Of a stretch of 64,000 nt of DNA, positions 34,470-43,599 are shown one piece after another. Numbering within the stretch: the first letter of the stretch is position 1; each line of letters opens with the position of its first letter. The DNA comes from Herbaspirillum sp. LeCh32-8 (GTDB lineage: Bacteria; Pseudomonadota; Gammaproteobacteria; Burkholderiales; Burkholderiaceae_D), in assembly GCF_017814915.1 (NCBI RefSeq), contig NZ_JAGIPZ010000006.1, forward strand, positions 62,001 to 126,000. The letters run 5' to 3'. A program made the position numbers and the translations under genes. The notes beneath the pieces are model-generated. The model made no database searches. It was not told the DNA's origin and was given only the letters and a program-made list of their open reading frames with translations.

Positions 34470-35384
34470 TCAGGACTCAACCGACTCCCCACGCAAGCGC
34501 GTGATCACGCCATCCAGCGCATCGAGGTCGCTGAAATTGATGATCAGCTGGCCCTTGTTGCGGGCGCCGGTCTTGATGTTGACCTGGGTGGCCAGCAGGT
34601 CGGACAGCTCTTCTTCCAAGCGCGTGATGTCGCGCGACTTTTCCTTACCTTCGCGCGGCTTGGCGGCCTGCTCGGCGGAGGCGCGCGTGACCAGCTTTTC
34701 AGCGTCGCGCACCGACATGCGCTTGGCGACGATCTGGTTGGCCAGCTGGATCTGGGTGGCGGAATCGACCACCAGCAGCGCGCGGGCGTGCCCCATGTCG
34801 ATGTCGCCGGCCATCAGCATGGTCTGCACCGGCTTGGCCAGGTTCAGCAGACGCAGCAGGTTGGACACCGCGCTGCGCGAACGACCGACCGCGACCGCGG
34901 CCTGCTCGTGGGTGAACGCGAAGTCGGTGATCAGGCGATGGATGCCCTGCGCTTCTTCCAGCGGGTTCAGGTCCTCGCGCTGCATGTTCTCGATCAGCGC
35001 CATGGCGGCGGTGGTCTGGTCGTCGACGTTCTTGACCAGCACCGGCACCTCGGTCAGGCCGGCGATCTTGGCCGCGCGGAAGCGGCGCTCGCCGGCGATG
35101 ATCTCGTAGATGTCCTTACCGTTCTTCTGGCCGATGGCGCGAATCAGGATGGGCTGCAGCAGGCCCTGTTCCTTGATCGATGCCGCCAGTTCGTTGAGCG
35201 CGCCCTCGTCCATGCGGCTGCGTGGCTGGTACTTGCCGGCCTGCAGTTCGGTGACGGGCATCACGCTGGGCAGGCCGGCCTGCGCGGCCTGGGCTTGCGC
35301 CTCTTCGGTGATGTCGGAGGAGCCGCCCAGGAGCGCTTCCAGACCGCGTCCGAGACCCTTGGATTTTTTCAGAGATGTTGCCAT
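34470..35384 (-). CDS. parB: Chromosome partitioning protein ParB (Spo0J)
   Basis: A 304-residue centromere-binding CTPase clamp. GERRFRA (98-104) and ENMQREDLNPLEEAQG (132-147) are the conserved CTP-binding/arginine patch motifs, and FTHEQAAVAVGRSRSAVSNLLRLL (157-180) is the parS-reading HTH. The N-terminus KKSKGLGRGLEALLG is the usual ParA-contact peptide, and the C-terminal region is the dimer domain. The frame extends upstream but only MATSLKKSKGLG is a credible start. Two perfect parS sites lie about 5 kb upstream in the same operon, at 40321-40336 and 40456-40471. Confidence 0.97.
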   Translation of the reverse strand: MATSLKKSKGLGRGLEALLGGSSDITEEAQAQAAQAGLPSVMPVTELQAGKYQPRSRMDEGALNELAASIKEQGLLQPILIRAIGQKNGKDIYEIIAGERRFRAAKIAGLTEVPVLVKNVDDQTTAAMALIENMQREDLNPLEEAQGIHRLITDFAFTHEQAAVAVGRSRSAVSNLLRLLNLAKPVQTMLMAGDIDMGHARALLVVDSATQIQLANQIVAKRMSVRDAEKLVTRASAEQAAKPREGKEKSRDITRLEEELSDLLATQVNIKTGARNKGQLIINFSDLDALDGVITRLRGESVES

Positions 35385-35419
35385 TGGATTGCCTGATGAA
35401 AAGCGACGCTGTGGATAAA

Positions 35420-36190
35420 TTACAGCGTCTTGATGCGCTCGACCATTTCCGCGCCGAACGCGATATAGGCTTGCGCACCCTTGGAATTGGGATCGAAATT
35501 CACGCCCGGCACGCCATACGAAGGAGCCTCGGCCAGACGCACGTTGCGCGGAATGACGGTCTTGAAGACCTTGTCGCCGAAGTGCTGCTCGAGCTGGTCG
35601 GAGACCTGCTGCGAGAGCGTCATGCGCGGGTCGAACATCACGCGCAGGAGGCCGATCACCTTCAGCTCCGGGTTCAGCTTGGCGTGCACCTTCTTGATGG
35701 TGTTGACCAGGTCGGACAGGCCTTCCAGCGCGTAGTACTCGCACTGCATCGGGATGATCACGCCGTGCGCCGAGCACAGGCCGTTCAAGGTCAGCATGGA
35801 CAGCGCCGGCGGGCAGTCGATCAGGATGAAGTCGTAGTCGTCGGCGACCTCGGCGAAGGCGTTTTTCAGGCGCGCTTCACGCTGCTCCAGTTCGACCATC
35901 TCGACTTCGGCGCCGGCCAGCTCGCGGTTGGCCGGCAGCACGTCGAACTTGCCGGCTTCCGAGGTCTTGCGCACGCTGCGGATGTCGGACATGCCCAGCA
36001 ACACTTCGTAGATCGACGCCTCCAGCGTGGCCTTGTTGATGCCGGCGCCCATGGTGGCGTTGCCTTGCGGGTCGAGGTCGGCCAGCAGCACGCGCTGGTT
36101 GTGCTGCGCCAGGCCGGCGGCCAGGTTGACTGCGGTAGTGGTCTTACCGACGCCGCCCTTCTGGTTGGCGACGCAAAAAATTTTAGCCAT
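35420..36190 (-). CDS. parA: Chromosome partitioning ATPase ParA (Soj)
   Basis: A 256-residue deviant Walker A ATPase: KGGVGKTT at 11-18 with both Lys11 and Lys16. DPQGNATMGAG and FILIDCPPALSMLTLN provide Walker A' and B. It lacks an N-terminal HTH, so it is the small chromosomal type that binds DNA nonspecifically and moves ParB-parS complexes. It sits 35 bases upstream of parB and 18 bases after lysE. Confidence 0.97.
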   Translation of the reverse strand: MAKIFCVANQKGGVGKTTTAVNLAAGLAQHNQRVLLADLDPQGNATMGAGINKATLEASIYEVLLGMSDIRSVRKTSEAGKFDVLPANRELAGAEVEMVELEQREARLKNAFAEVADDYDFILIDCPPALSMLTLNGLCSAHGVIIPMQCEYYALEGLSDLVNTIKKVHAKLNPELKVIGLLRVMFDPRMTLSQQVSDQLEQHFGDKVFKTVIPRNVRLAEAPSYGVPGVNFDPNSKGAQAYIAFGAEMVERIKTL

Positions 36191-36208
36191 GTTGTTTTGA
36201 TTACTCGC

Positions 36209-36841
36209 TTATTGTGTCGTCAACTTGATGCCGAAGCCGATCAGGAACACTCCTGCGGCGCGTGAAGCCAGCGTGGCGATGGTGCGATTGCGCGCCAGGC
36301 GCCGTGCCGCCATGTTGCCCACCAGGACCAGCAGGCTGCCGTAGAAGGCGGTGCAGCAGCAGATCACCGCGCCCATCGTGACGAAAGTGAGCGCGCCCTG
36401 TTGCGTGGCGGGATCCAGGAACAAAGGGAAGAACGCCATGTAAAACACGATGGCTTTCGGGTTGATCAGCGTCACCAGAAAGCCGCGCCGGAAATCAGCG
36501 GCGTTGGAAAAGGGTACGACTGTACCACCGCCCTCGCCTCTTGCAAACAGCAGGCGCAATCCGAGGTAGGCCAGGTAGGCTGCGCCCAGGTACTGCAGCC
36601 CGCGAAACAGCAGCGGATTGGCATGCAGCAGCGCGGCCACGCCGACCGCCGCCAGGAACATCAGCACGATGTCGCCCAGCATCAGCCCGGCGATGGCGGA
36701 GAAGCCGCCGCGCACACCGTGCTTGGCCGAGCAGGTCAGCACGCAGAAGGTACCGGGGCCGGGCAACAGCAGGAACACCATGGTGGCGGCGATCAGCTGC
36801 CAGACGTCGGTAATGCCGATGGAATGAAACACTGCCTGCAT
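36209..36841 (-). CDS. LysE/RhtB-family amino acid exporter
   Basis: A 210-residue protein with six predicted membrane segments. The family signature is LLPGPGTFCVLTCSAKHGVRGGFSAIAGLMLGD near the N-terminus and GFLVTLINPKAIVFYMAFFPLF in the middle. The ATG at 36841 has GGGAG upstream. Members export lysine, arginine, threonine, homoserine lactone or similar; the substrate is open. It stands between blc and parA within the mnmG-to-parB operon. Confidence 0.9.
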   Translation of the reverse strand: MQAVFHSIGITDVWQLIAATMVFLLLPGPGTFCVLTCSAKHGVRGGFSAIAGLMLGDIVLMFLAAVGVAALLHANPLLFRGLQYLGAAYLAYLGLRLLFARGEGGGTVVPFSNAADFRRGFLVTLINPKAIVFYMAFFPLFLDPATQQGALTFVTMGAVICCCTAFYGSLLVLVGNMAARRLARNRTIATLASRAAGVFLIGFGIKLTTQ

Positions 36842-36939
36842 GTGGTCGTCTCCCTTGCCTTGTTGATCTCTGCGCCGCATCGTGGCGCCCGCCTTGCCGA
36901 TGTCATCGCGGCCTTGCTGCTGCCGTTCGGCGCCGGTCC

Positions 36940-37485
36940 TTATTGTTTGCTCTTCACCAGGCGCGAGGTATCGAAGCCCTGCTTGGTGGCGTTGTTCACG
37001 GCGTTTTCGTACTGCTCTTCGGTGATGGTGGGCGTGCGCGACAAGATCCAGAGATATTCGCGCGACGGGCTGCCCACCGTGACCAGCGTGTATTGCGCAT
37101 CCAGCTCCATGATCCAGTAGTCGCCCCAGACCATCGGCAGCCAGCCCAGCCAGGCCGGCGCAAAACGCACCTGCAGCTTGCTGTTGTTGCTGCCCGGGAC
37201 CACGCGCGCCACGCCTTGCGCTTCGTCGTTGCCGTCAGCGGTCTTGCAGCGGTTGACGACGTTGATCTCGCCGTCTTCGCGCGCACTGTATTGGGCGGTG
37301 GTGTTAGAGATGCACTTCTTCTGGAAGCCGTTGGGGAATTTGGCGATCTCGTACCAGGTGCCGGCGTAGCGCTTGAGGTCGACTGCGGGAACGGTCTTCA
37401 CTTCCTGTGCATAAGTCAGCGCACAGACGCTCATCGCGGCAAGCGACAAGGACAGCGCGGCAACGGCCTTGGATAAGTTGGTCAT
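36940..37485 (-). CDS. blc: Bacterial lipocalin (Blc-like)
   Basis: A 181-residue exported lipocalin. The signal peptide is MTNLSKAVAALSLSLAAMSVCALTYA. The lipocalin GxW motif is AGTWYEIAKFPNGFQKKC. The pair of Cys (KKC and NRC) and APAWLGWLPMVWGDYWIMELD with its WGDYWIM core are typical of Blc. Unlike E. coli Blc it has no clear lipobox at the cleavage site, so it may be a soluble periplasmic protein. Its ATG overlaps the rsmG stop by one base (TGATG), so it is translationally coupled to rsmG. Confidence 0.9.
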   Translation of the reverse strand: MTNLSKAVAALSLSLAAMSVCALTYAQEVKTVPAVDLKRYAGTWYEIAKFPNGFQKKCISNTTAQYSAREDGEINVVNRCKTADGNDEAQGVARVVPGSNNSKLQVRFAPAWLGWLPMVWGDYWIMELDAQYTLVTVGSPSREYLWILSRTPTITEEQYENAVNNATKQGFDTSRLVKSKQ

Positions 37486-38147
37486 CAGGACATTCTTTCG
37501 ATGAAGATGAGATGCCGCTCGGCATCCAGTCCCGGCACATGCAAGGGCTGTACCTTCTCCACTTTCCAGGCGGCCGGGAGCCGGTCGATTTCCTGTTGCG
37601 GCATGACGCCTTTCAGGGCAATGTACTTGCCGCCCTGCTGCAACAGGTGGTTCGACCAGTCGATGAAGTCGTTGAGTTCCGCGAAGGCGCGCGAGGTGAT
37701 GACGTCGTACTGTTGCTCTGTGGGCAACTCTTCCACGCGCGCATGGAACACCGTGACATTGCTTAACTGCAACTCTGCCTTCACCTGGGTCAGGAAGGCC
37801 GTTTTCTTCTGCACCGTGTCGACCAGGGTGATGGACATCTGCGGCTCGGCATCGGCGGCCCAGATGGCCAGCACGATGCCCGGAAGGCCGCCGCCGGCGC
37901 CCACATCCAGCACGCGCTGCGCGCCGGCGAAGGCCGGCACCGCGGCCAGCGAGTCCAGCAGATGATGGCTGATCACCTGGGCCGGATCGCGCAGCGCCGT
38001 CAGGTTGTAGACCTTGTTCCACTTCAGCATCAACGCCTGGTAGGCCATCAGTCGCGACAGCTGGCGCTCATTCAATGCCAGGCCAAGCGCGGCGGCGCCG
38101 TCCTTCAGCGTTTGGGTCAGGGTGTTCTGGTCTGCCTTGGTGCTCAT
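37485..38147 (-). CDS. rsmG: 16S rRNA (guanine527-N7)-methyltransferase
   Basis: A 220-residue SAM-dependent methyltransferase (GidB) that methylates G527 in 16S rRNA. SAM motif I is VLDVGAGGGLPGIVLAI; the following ITLVDTVQKKTAFLTQV and VITSRAFAELNDFIDWS match RsmG. It lies 35 bases after mnmG on the same strand. Loss of RsmG gives low-level streptomycin resistance in other bacteria. Confidence 0.96.
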   Translation of the reverse strand: MSTKADQNTLTQTLKDGAAALGLALNERQLSRLMAYQALMLKWNKVYNLTALRDPAQVISHHLLDSLAAVPAFAGAQRVLDVGAGGGLPGIVLAIWAADAEPQMSITLVDTVQKKTAFLTQVKAELQLSNVTVFHARVEELPTEQQYDVITSRAFAELNDFIDWSNHLLQQGGKYIALKGVMPQQEIDRLPAAWKVEKVQPLHVPGLDAERHLIFIERMS

Positions 38148-38182
38148 CCGTGGTCCGTCTTGTTCTTGTGGGTAACTGAAAG

Positions 38183-40114
38183 TCAGGCCGCCTGGTTGTC
38201 GTCAGCCTGTACGGCCACCTTCAGGCCGCCCTTCTTCAGGTGCACCAGCAGCAGCGACAACGCCGCCGGGGTCACGCCGGAAATGCGCGAGGCCTGGCCC
38301 AGGGTTTCGGGCTTGTGCTTGTTGAGCTTCTGGCGCACTTCGATGGACAGCGCTTTGACGTCCATGTAGTCGAGGTCGGCCGGCAGCTTCAGGTTTTCAT
38401 TGTGATCCTGGCGGCTGATCTCGTGGGCCTGGCGGGCGATGTAGCCGGCGTACTTGACCTGGATCTCGACCTGCTCGCGCACCGGGCCGTCCTCGATGCC
38501 GGGGCCGGCCAGGGCTTGGCCTTCGGCGCCGGTCAGGCTCATCAGGCTGTCGTAGTTCACGTTGGGACGGCGCAGCAGCTCCAGCAGGTTGTACTCGCGC
38601 TCGATGGCTTTGCCCAGCACGCGCTCGGCTTCGGCGGCCTGCAGGATGCGCGGGTTCACCCAGGTCGACTTGAGGCGTTCCATTTCACGTGCAACCGCTT
38701 CGCGCTTCTTGTCGAAGGCGGCCCACTGGGCGTCGCCGACGCAGCCGAGTTCGCGGCCGATTTCGGTCAGGCGCAGGTCGGCGTTGTCTTCGCGTAGCGA
38801 GAGACGGTACTCGGCACGGCTGGTGAACATGCGGTACGGCTCCTGCACGCCTTGCGTGACCAGGTCGTCGACCAGCACGCCGAGGTAGGCCTCATCGCGG
38901 CGCGGAGTCCAGGCGTCACGGCCCTGGGTCTGCAGCGCAGCGTTGATGCCGGCCAGCATGCCCTGAGCCGCGGCTTCTTCGTAGCCGGTGGTGCCGTTGA
39001 TCTGGCCGGCGAAGAACAGGCCGCCGATCTGGCGGGTTTCCAGCGAGGACTTCAGGCCGCGCGGGTCGTAGTAATCGTATTCGATGGCATAGCCGGGACG
39101 CAGGATATGGGCGTTTTCCATGCCCTTCATCGAGCGCACCAGCTCCAGCTGCACGTCGAACGGCAGGCTGGTGGAGATGCCGTTGGGATAGAACTCGTGG
39201 GTGGTCAGGCCCTCGGGCTCCAGGTAAATCTGGTGCGAATCCTTGCCGGCGAAGCGGTGGATCTTGTCTTCGATGGACGGGCAATAGCGCGGGCCCACGC
39301 CTTCGATCACACCGGTGTACATCGGGCTGCGGTCCAGGCCGCCGCGGATGATGTCGTGGGTGCGGCTGTTGGTGTGGGTAATCCAGCACGGCATCTGGCG
39401 TGGATGCATCTCTGCATTACCCATGACCGAGAACACCGGCACCGGATCCAGGTCGCCCGGCTGCTCTTCGAGGATCGCCAGGTTGATGCTGCGGCCGTCA
39501 ATACGCGGCGGCGTGCCGGTCTTCAGGCGGCCTTGGGGCAGCTTCAGCTCCTTCAGGCGGGCCGATAGCGACACCGCTGGCGGGTCGCCGGCGCGGCCGC
39601 CGGAGTAGTTATTGAGGCCGACGTGGATCTTCCCGTCCAGGAAAGTCCCTGCGGTCAGCACCACTGCCCTGCCCTGGAAACGGATTCCAGCCTGGGTCAC
39701 GGCGCCGACCACACGGTCGCCTTCGATCATCAGGTCGTCCACCGCCTGCTGGAACAGCCACAGGTTGGGCTGATTTTCCAGGCGCGAACGGATCGCCGCC
39801 TTGTACAGAACGCGGTCAGCCTGGGCACGGGTGGCGCGCACGGCCGGGCCTTTGGACGAGTTCAGGATGCGGAACTGGATGCCCGCCTCGTCGGTGGCGA
39901 TCGCCATTGCCCCACCCATGGCATCGACTTCCTTGACCAAGTGGCCCTTGCCGATGCCGCCGATGGACGGATTGCAAGACATCTGGCCCAGGGTTTCGAT
40001 GTTGTGCGTCAGCAGCAGGGTCTTCTGGCCCATGCGTGCCGCGGCCAGTGCGGCTTCGGTGCCGGCGTGTCCGCCGCCAACGACGATGACGTCAAATTGT
40101 GTGGGATATAGCAT
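38183..40114 (-). CDS. mnmG: tRNA uridine-5-carboxymethylaminomethyl modification enzyme MnmG (GidA)
   Basis: A 643-residue FAD protein that, with MnmE, builds cmnm5 at U34 of tRNA. The FAD motif is [19 protein letters not shown] near the N-terminus. The GidA signatures [12 protein letters not shown] and [16 protein letters not shown] are intact, and the catalytic Cys residues ([18 protein letters not shown]) are present. The downstream step is performed by MnmC, whose gene is at the left edge of the window. First gene of the mnmG-rsmG-blc-lysE-parA-parB run. Confidence 0.97.
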   Translation of the reverse strand: MLYPTQFDVIVVGGGHAGTEAALAAARMGQKTLLLTHNIETLGQMSCNPSIGGIGKGHLVKEVDAMGGAMAIATDEAGIQFRILNSSKGPAVRATRAQADRVLYKAAIRSRLENQPNLWLFQQAVDDLMIEGDRVVGAVTQAGIRFQGRAVVLTAGTFLDGKIHVGLNNYSGGRAGDPPAVSLSARLKELKLPQGRLKTGTPPRIDGRSINLAILEEQPGDLDPVPVFSVMGNAEMHPRQMPCWITHTNSRTHDIIRGGLDRSPMYTGVIEGVGPRYCPSIEDKIHRFAGKDSHQIYLEPEGLTTHEFYPNGISTSLPFDVQLELVRSMKGMENAHILRPGYAIEYDYYDPRGLKSSLETRQIGGLFFAGQINGTTGYEEAAAQGMLAGINAALQTQGRDAWTPRRDEAYLGVLVDDLVTQGVQEPYRMFTSRAEYRLSLREDNADLRLTEIGRELGCVGDAQWAAFDKKREAVAREMERLKSTWVNPRILQAAEAERVLGKAIEREYNLLELLRRPNVNYDSLMSLTGAEGQALAGPGIEDGPVREQVEIQVKYAGYIARQAHEISRQDHNENLKLPADLDYMDVKALSIEVRQKLNKHKPETLGQASRISGVTPAALSLLLVHLKKGGLKVAVQADDNQAA

Positions 40115-40320
40115 GGAGCGCCTCTTGGAGAGGTAAAAGACAGAGGTGAGAGCAGAGGCGAGATTATAAAGTCTTTTCCCGGGCGGGGTCGGGAGGTGGG
40201 TCGGATTAGGCCGAATATCGCCCCGGATGATGTTGGTTTACCTCACTCCCCTTCTCTTGTTGGACGCTATCGGTTTCGTTCAGCCATAGCCGTAGCTGAT
40301 CAATGAAACATCTGCCGCGC

Positions 40321-40336
40321 TGTTTCACGTGAAACA
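40321..40336. promoter_or_regulatory. parS centromere site 1
   Basis: A perfect match to the bacterial consensus TGTTTCACGTGAAACA. It lies 207 bases upstream of the mnmG start. ParB binds, spreads and loads condensin from such sites near oriC. Confidence 0.95.
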
Positions 40337-40409
40337 TTGCAGAAAATTTGCATTGTTTTGGGGGTGGGTCAGGATACACCTGAAAACATCGTCATTTTTG
40401 TACAAATGA

Positions 40410-40433
40410 AAAACGGAGCCGTAGCTCCGTTCT
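40410..40433 (-). terminator. Terminator after the TSUP permease gene
   Basis: AACGGAGC (40412-40419) and GCTCCGTT (40424-40431) form the stem; a run of A on the left gives the minus-strand U-tract. It sits between the two parS sites. Confidence 0.8.
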
Positions 40434-40455
40434 TCGCATCACGTTTTCTTGCCAC

Positions 40456-40471
40456 TGTTTCACGTGAAACA
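40456..40471. promoter_or_regulatory. parS centromere site 2
   Basis: A second perfect TGTTTCACGTGAAACA. Symmetry extends outward: 40451-40476 is a 26-base perfect palindrome, ten bases more than the core site. It is only 15 bases past the stop of the TSUP gene. Confidence 0.95.
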
Positions 40472-40490
40472 GTGGCCGGTGAAAGTCGCC

Positions 40491-41252
40491 TTATTTGAGG
40501 AAGGCGTCATACGCGCTCTTCACAATCAATACCCCGACCACCACCAGGAACAGCTTGCGCACGAACACACTGCCATGTTTCATGGCCAAGCGCGTACCCA
40601 CAAGAGAACCACCGATATTGAACACCGCCATCAGCAAACCCAACTGCCAGATCACGTGACCGCTGTAACCGAACCAGCACAGCGCCGCCAGGTTGGTGGC
40701 GATGTTGACGAACTTGGAGACCGCCGACGCCGACAGGAAGTCGTAGCTGAACACCCGCACAAACAGGAACACCAGGAAGCTGCCGGTGCCCGGGCCGAAC
40801 ACGCCATCGTAGAACCCGACGGCGGCGCCGATCAGCGCGGCGTAGATCATCTCCCTGGCGCCGGTCAGCGTGGGCGCGTGGGTGGTGCCGAAGTCCTTTT
40901 TCTTCAAGGTGTACAGCGCGACCGCGATCAACACGAAGGGCAAGGCCTTGCGGATCAGGTCGGTTGGCACGTGCGTCACCACATAGGCGCCGAAAAAGGA
41001 CAAGGCAAAAGCCGCGATCGCCGCCGGCGTGGCGGTGCTCCAGCGAACCGCCACCTTGCGCGCGAAGTTGATGGCCGCGGCGCTGGTGCCCATCACCCCG
41101 GCCACCTTGTTGGTGCCGAGCAAGGTCGCCGGGGCGGTGTTGGGGAATACCGAGAACAGCGTGGGCACCAGCACCAGCCCGCCACCGCCGACCACGGCGT
41201 CGATCAATCCGGCAACGAAGGCGGCGGCACACAGGATCACGTAGTCAAGCAT
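40491..41252 (-). CDS. TSUP (TauE/SafE) family permease
   Basis: A 253-residue membrane protein with seven or eight predicted segments. The repeated family motifs are visible: FVAGLIDAVVGGGGLVLVPTLFS in the first half and GAAVGFYDGVFGPGTGSFLVFLFV in the second. Family members carry sulfite, sulfonates or other small oxyanions; no sulfur-metabolism genes are adjacent, so the substrate is unknown. Single gene, with a terminator between the two parS sites. Confidence 0.92.
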   Translation of the reverse strand: MLDYVILCAAAFVAGLIDAVVGGGGLVLVPTLFSVFPNTAPATLLGTNKVAGVMGTSAAAINFARKVAVRWSTATPAAIAAFALSFFGAYVVTHVPTDLIRKALPFVLIAVALYTLKKKDFGTTHAPTLTGAREMIYAALIGAAVGFYDGVFGPGTGSFLVFLFVRVFSYDFLSASAVSKFVNIATNLAALCWFGYSGHVIWQLGLLMAVFNIGGSLVGTRLAMKHGSVFVRKLFLVVVGVLIVKSAYDAFLK

Positions 41253-41568
41253 GGAAGACCACCTGACTGGAAATACGAGATTGCATTACAAGACTTTCGA
41301 AGGAAGGGATAAGCGGGGCCGCAGCCTCCCCGGCTGCGGAGCGCTATTCTACCCCGCCCTGCTCCGCCGTATTGGCAACAGATCAAGCCCGCTGCAATCA
41401 GCTGTTGCGCAACAGAACGAACTGTTACGGTCCTCTTTGCGCCAGAGCGGCGCCGGCTATCGCAAACCCTTTGGACAAAAAATTACCGCCGGGAAATCAC
41501 CCTGCGGTGACTTGCCGGCGGCAAGGATGCCATCGTCGCCGATGGCATCCGCTCTGTTGATCTGAGGA
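41253..41568. other. 316-base intergenic region between livM and the TSUP gene
   Basis: Contains a strong hairpin at 41525-41550 (GGATGCCATC and GATGGCATCC, loop GTCGCC) 19-44 bases past the livM stop. It has no T-tract on the minus strand, so it may stabilise the mRNA 3' end or support factor-dependent termination. Nothing coding is seen. Confidence 0.5.
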
Positions 41569-42552
41569 TCAGTGACCCTGGCTTGCGGTCTGCCCTTTCT
41601 TGGTCAACGCCAGGATCTCGCCGACGATGCCCTTACGGAACAGCAGCACGCAGACGATGAAGATGAAACCGGTGACAATGGTGACCGAGTCGCCCAGAGT
41701 GTTGAACCAGTCGATGTGGGTCACGCTGGCCAGCCAGTTGCCGATATCGCCCAGCTTGTTCTCCAGCATGATGATGATCACCGCGCCGACGATCGGACCG
41801 ACGATGGTGCCCAGGCCGCCGACCAGCGTCATCAGCACCACCAGGCCGGACATGCTCCAGTGCACGTCGGTCAGGGTTTCGAAGCCCAGCACCAGGGTCT
41901 TGGTGGAACCGGCCAACCCCGACAGAGCAGCCGACAGCACGAAAGCCAGCAGCTTGTAACGCGCCACGTCATAACCCAGCGAGATGGCGCGCGGCTCGTT
42001 CTCCTTGATCGCTTTCAGGACCTGCCCGAACGGCGAGTTGATGGTGCGCACGATCAGCGCGAAGCCGAACACGGCGATGGCCAGCACCACGTAGTACAGC
42101 GTCAGGTCGTTGCCCAGGTCGATGAAGCCGAGCAACTTGCCGCGCGGTACGCCTTGCAGGCCGTCCTCGCCACCGGTGAACGGCGCCTGCAGGGCCACGA
42201 AGAACAGCATCTGCGCCAGCGCCAGCGTGATCATGGTGAAGTAGATGCCCTGCCGGCGGATCGCCAGCAAGCCCATCACCAGACCGATCAACGCCGCGGT
42301 CGCCGTGCCCACCACCAGGCCCAGCTCGGTCGGCAGACCCCACACCTTCAGCGCCTGGCCGCACATGTAGCCGGCCCAACCCAGGAAGGCAGCGTGGCCG
42401 AAGGACAGCAGGCCGGTGTAGCCGATCAGCAGATTGAAGGCGCACGCGAACAGCGCGAAGCACAGCATCTTCATCAGGAACACCGGATAGACGCCGAAGG
42501 GTGCGGCCAGCGCAAGTATTAACAAAATGACAATAATCAGTTTCTTGTTCAT
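41569..42552 (-). CDS. livM: Branched-chain amino acid-type ABC permease
   Basis: A 327-residue inner-membrane protein of the LivM family, with about nine or ten segments. Conserved parts are LLIGYTGLLSFGHAAFLGWAGY and the EAA-like loop GQVLKAIKENEPRAISLGYDVARYKLLAFVLSAALSGLAG, followed by GGLGTIVGPIVGA. It is the last gene of livG-F-K-H-M and starts 13 bases after livH. With livH it forms the pore; the substrate could be Leu/Ile/Val, another amino acid, urea or a short amide. Confidence 0.93.
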   Translation of the reverse strand: MNKKLIIVILLILALAAPFGVYPVFLMKMLCFALFACAFNLLIGYTGLLSFGHAAFLGWAGYMCGQALKVWGLPTELGLVVGTATAALIGLVMGLLAIRRQGIYFTMITLALAQMLFFVALQAPFTGGEDGLQGVPRGKLLGFIDLGNDLTLYYVVLAIAVFGFALIVRTINSPFGQVLKAIKENEPRAISLGYDVARYKLLAFVLSAALSGLAGSTKTLVLGFETLTDVHWSMSGLVVLMTLVGGLGTIVGPIVGAVIIIMLENKLGDIGNWLASVTHIDWFNTLGDSVTIVTGFIFIVCVLLFRKGIVGEILALTKKGQTASQGH

Positions 42553-42565
42553 GCCGGTCTCACTC

Positions 42566-43450
42566 TCATTTCTCTTTGCCGAACAGGCCGGCCGGACGCA
42601 CCATCAGCACGATGCCCATGATGATGAAGACCACGGTGGCCGACAGCTCCGGATAAAACACGCGCGTCAGGCCCTCCACCAATCCCAGGCCCAGGCCGGT
42701 GACGATGGAGCCGAGGATGGAGCCCATGCCGCCGATCACCACCACAGCAAACACGGTAATGATCAGGTTGGAGCCCATCAGCGGCGAAACCTGGATCACC
42801 GGCGCCGCCAGCACGCCGGCAAAGGCCGCCAGCGCCACGCCGAAGCCGTAGGTCAGGGTCACCATCAGCGGCACGTTGATGCCGAAGGCTTCCACCAGTT
42901 TCGGGTTCTCGGTGCCGGCGCGCAGGTAGGCGCCCAAGCGCGTCTTCTCGATCACGAACCAGGTGGCGAAGCACACCACCAGCGAGGCCACCACCACCCA
43001 TGCGCGGTAGTTCGGCAGCACCATGAAACCGAGGTTGGTCGCGCCCTGCAGCAGGTCGGGCACCGAATACGGCTGGCCGGACACGCCATAGATGGAGCGG
43101 AAGATGCCCTCGATCATCAGCGTGATGCCGAAGGTCAGCAGCAGGCCATACAGGTGGTCCAGCTTGTAGAGCCAGCGCAGCATGGTCTTCTCGATGATGA
43201 TGCCGAAGATGCCCACGATGACCGGCGCCAGCGCCAGCATGACCCAGTAGTTGAGATCGAAATAGCTCAACCCCATCCAGGCGAGGAAGGCGCCCAGCAT
43301 GTAAAGCGTGCCGTGCGCGAAGTTGATCACGTTGAGCAAGCCGAAGATCACCGCCAGGCCCAGCGACAGCATGGCGTAGAAGGAGCCGTTGACCAGGCCC
43401 AGCAGCAGCTGGCTCAACAAGGCTTGCAGGGGAATGCCGAATATATCCAT
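42566..43450 (-). CDS. livH: Branched-chain amino acid-type ABC permease
   Basis: A 294-residue LivH-family membrane protein with about eight segments. Characteristic stretches are LLLGLVNGSFYAMLSLGLAVIFGLLNVINFAHG and the coupling loop TRLGAYLRAGTENPKLVEAFGINVPLMVTLTYGFGVALAAFAGVLAAP with Pro/Gly-rich IGGMGSILGSIVTG afterwards. It pairs with livM and starts 149 bases after livK, a spacer containing hairpins. Confidence 0.93.
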   Translation of the reverse strand: MDIFGIPLQALLSQLLLGLVNGSFYAMLSLGLAVIFGLLNVINFAHGTLYMLGAFLAWMGLSYFDLNYWVMLALAPVIVGIFGIIIEKTMLRWLYKLDHLYGLLLTFGITLMIEGIFRSIYGVSGQPYSVPDLLQGATNLGFMVLPNYRAWVVVASLVVCFATWFVIEKTRLGAYLRAGTENPKLVEAFGINVPLMVTLTYGFGVALAAFAGVLAAPVIQVSPLMGSNLIITVFAVVVIGGMGSILGSIVTGLGLGLVEGLTRVFYPELSATVVFIIMGIVLMVRPAGLFGKEK

Positions 43451-43497
43451 AAAAACCCGTTCATCCAGATGGGTGAAGAACGCAATTGCCGAAAACC

Positions 43498-43568
43498 GCC
43501 CTCCTCCGAGGGCCGCTTCCTACAGCAAAAATCTGCCATTCCCGATTGCGCAGAAATGACAGATTTTG
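43498..43568 (-). promoter_or_regulatory. Hairpins in the livK-livH spacer
   Basis: GCCCTC-CTCC-GAGGGC at 43498-43513 and a long-loop stem AAAATCTG (43528-43535) with CAGATTTT (43560-43567). Such structures between a binding-protein gene and its permease gene commonly protect the upstream message or partly terminate, giving more binding protein than permease. Confidence 0.5.
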
Positions 43569-43599
43569 CGAATTGCCTTTACTGCTCAGAACCTCTTCT

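Noticed and set aside
43495-43515. Third copy of the CCTCCTCC element between livK and livH
   Set aside because: It shares only CTCCTCC. The CCC end, AGGAAGGA part and a T-tailed terminator are missing, and it forms its own GCCCTC/GAGGGC stem.
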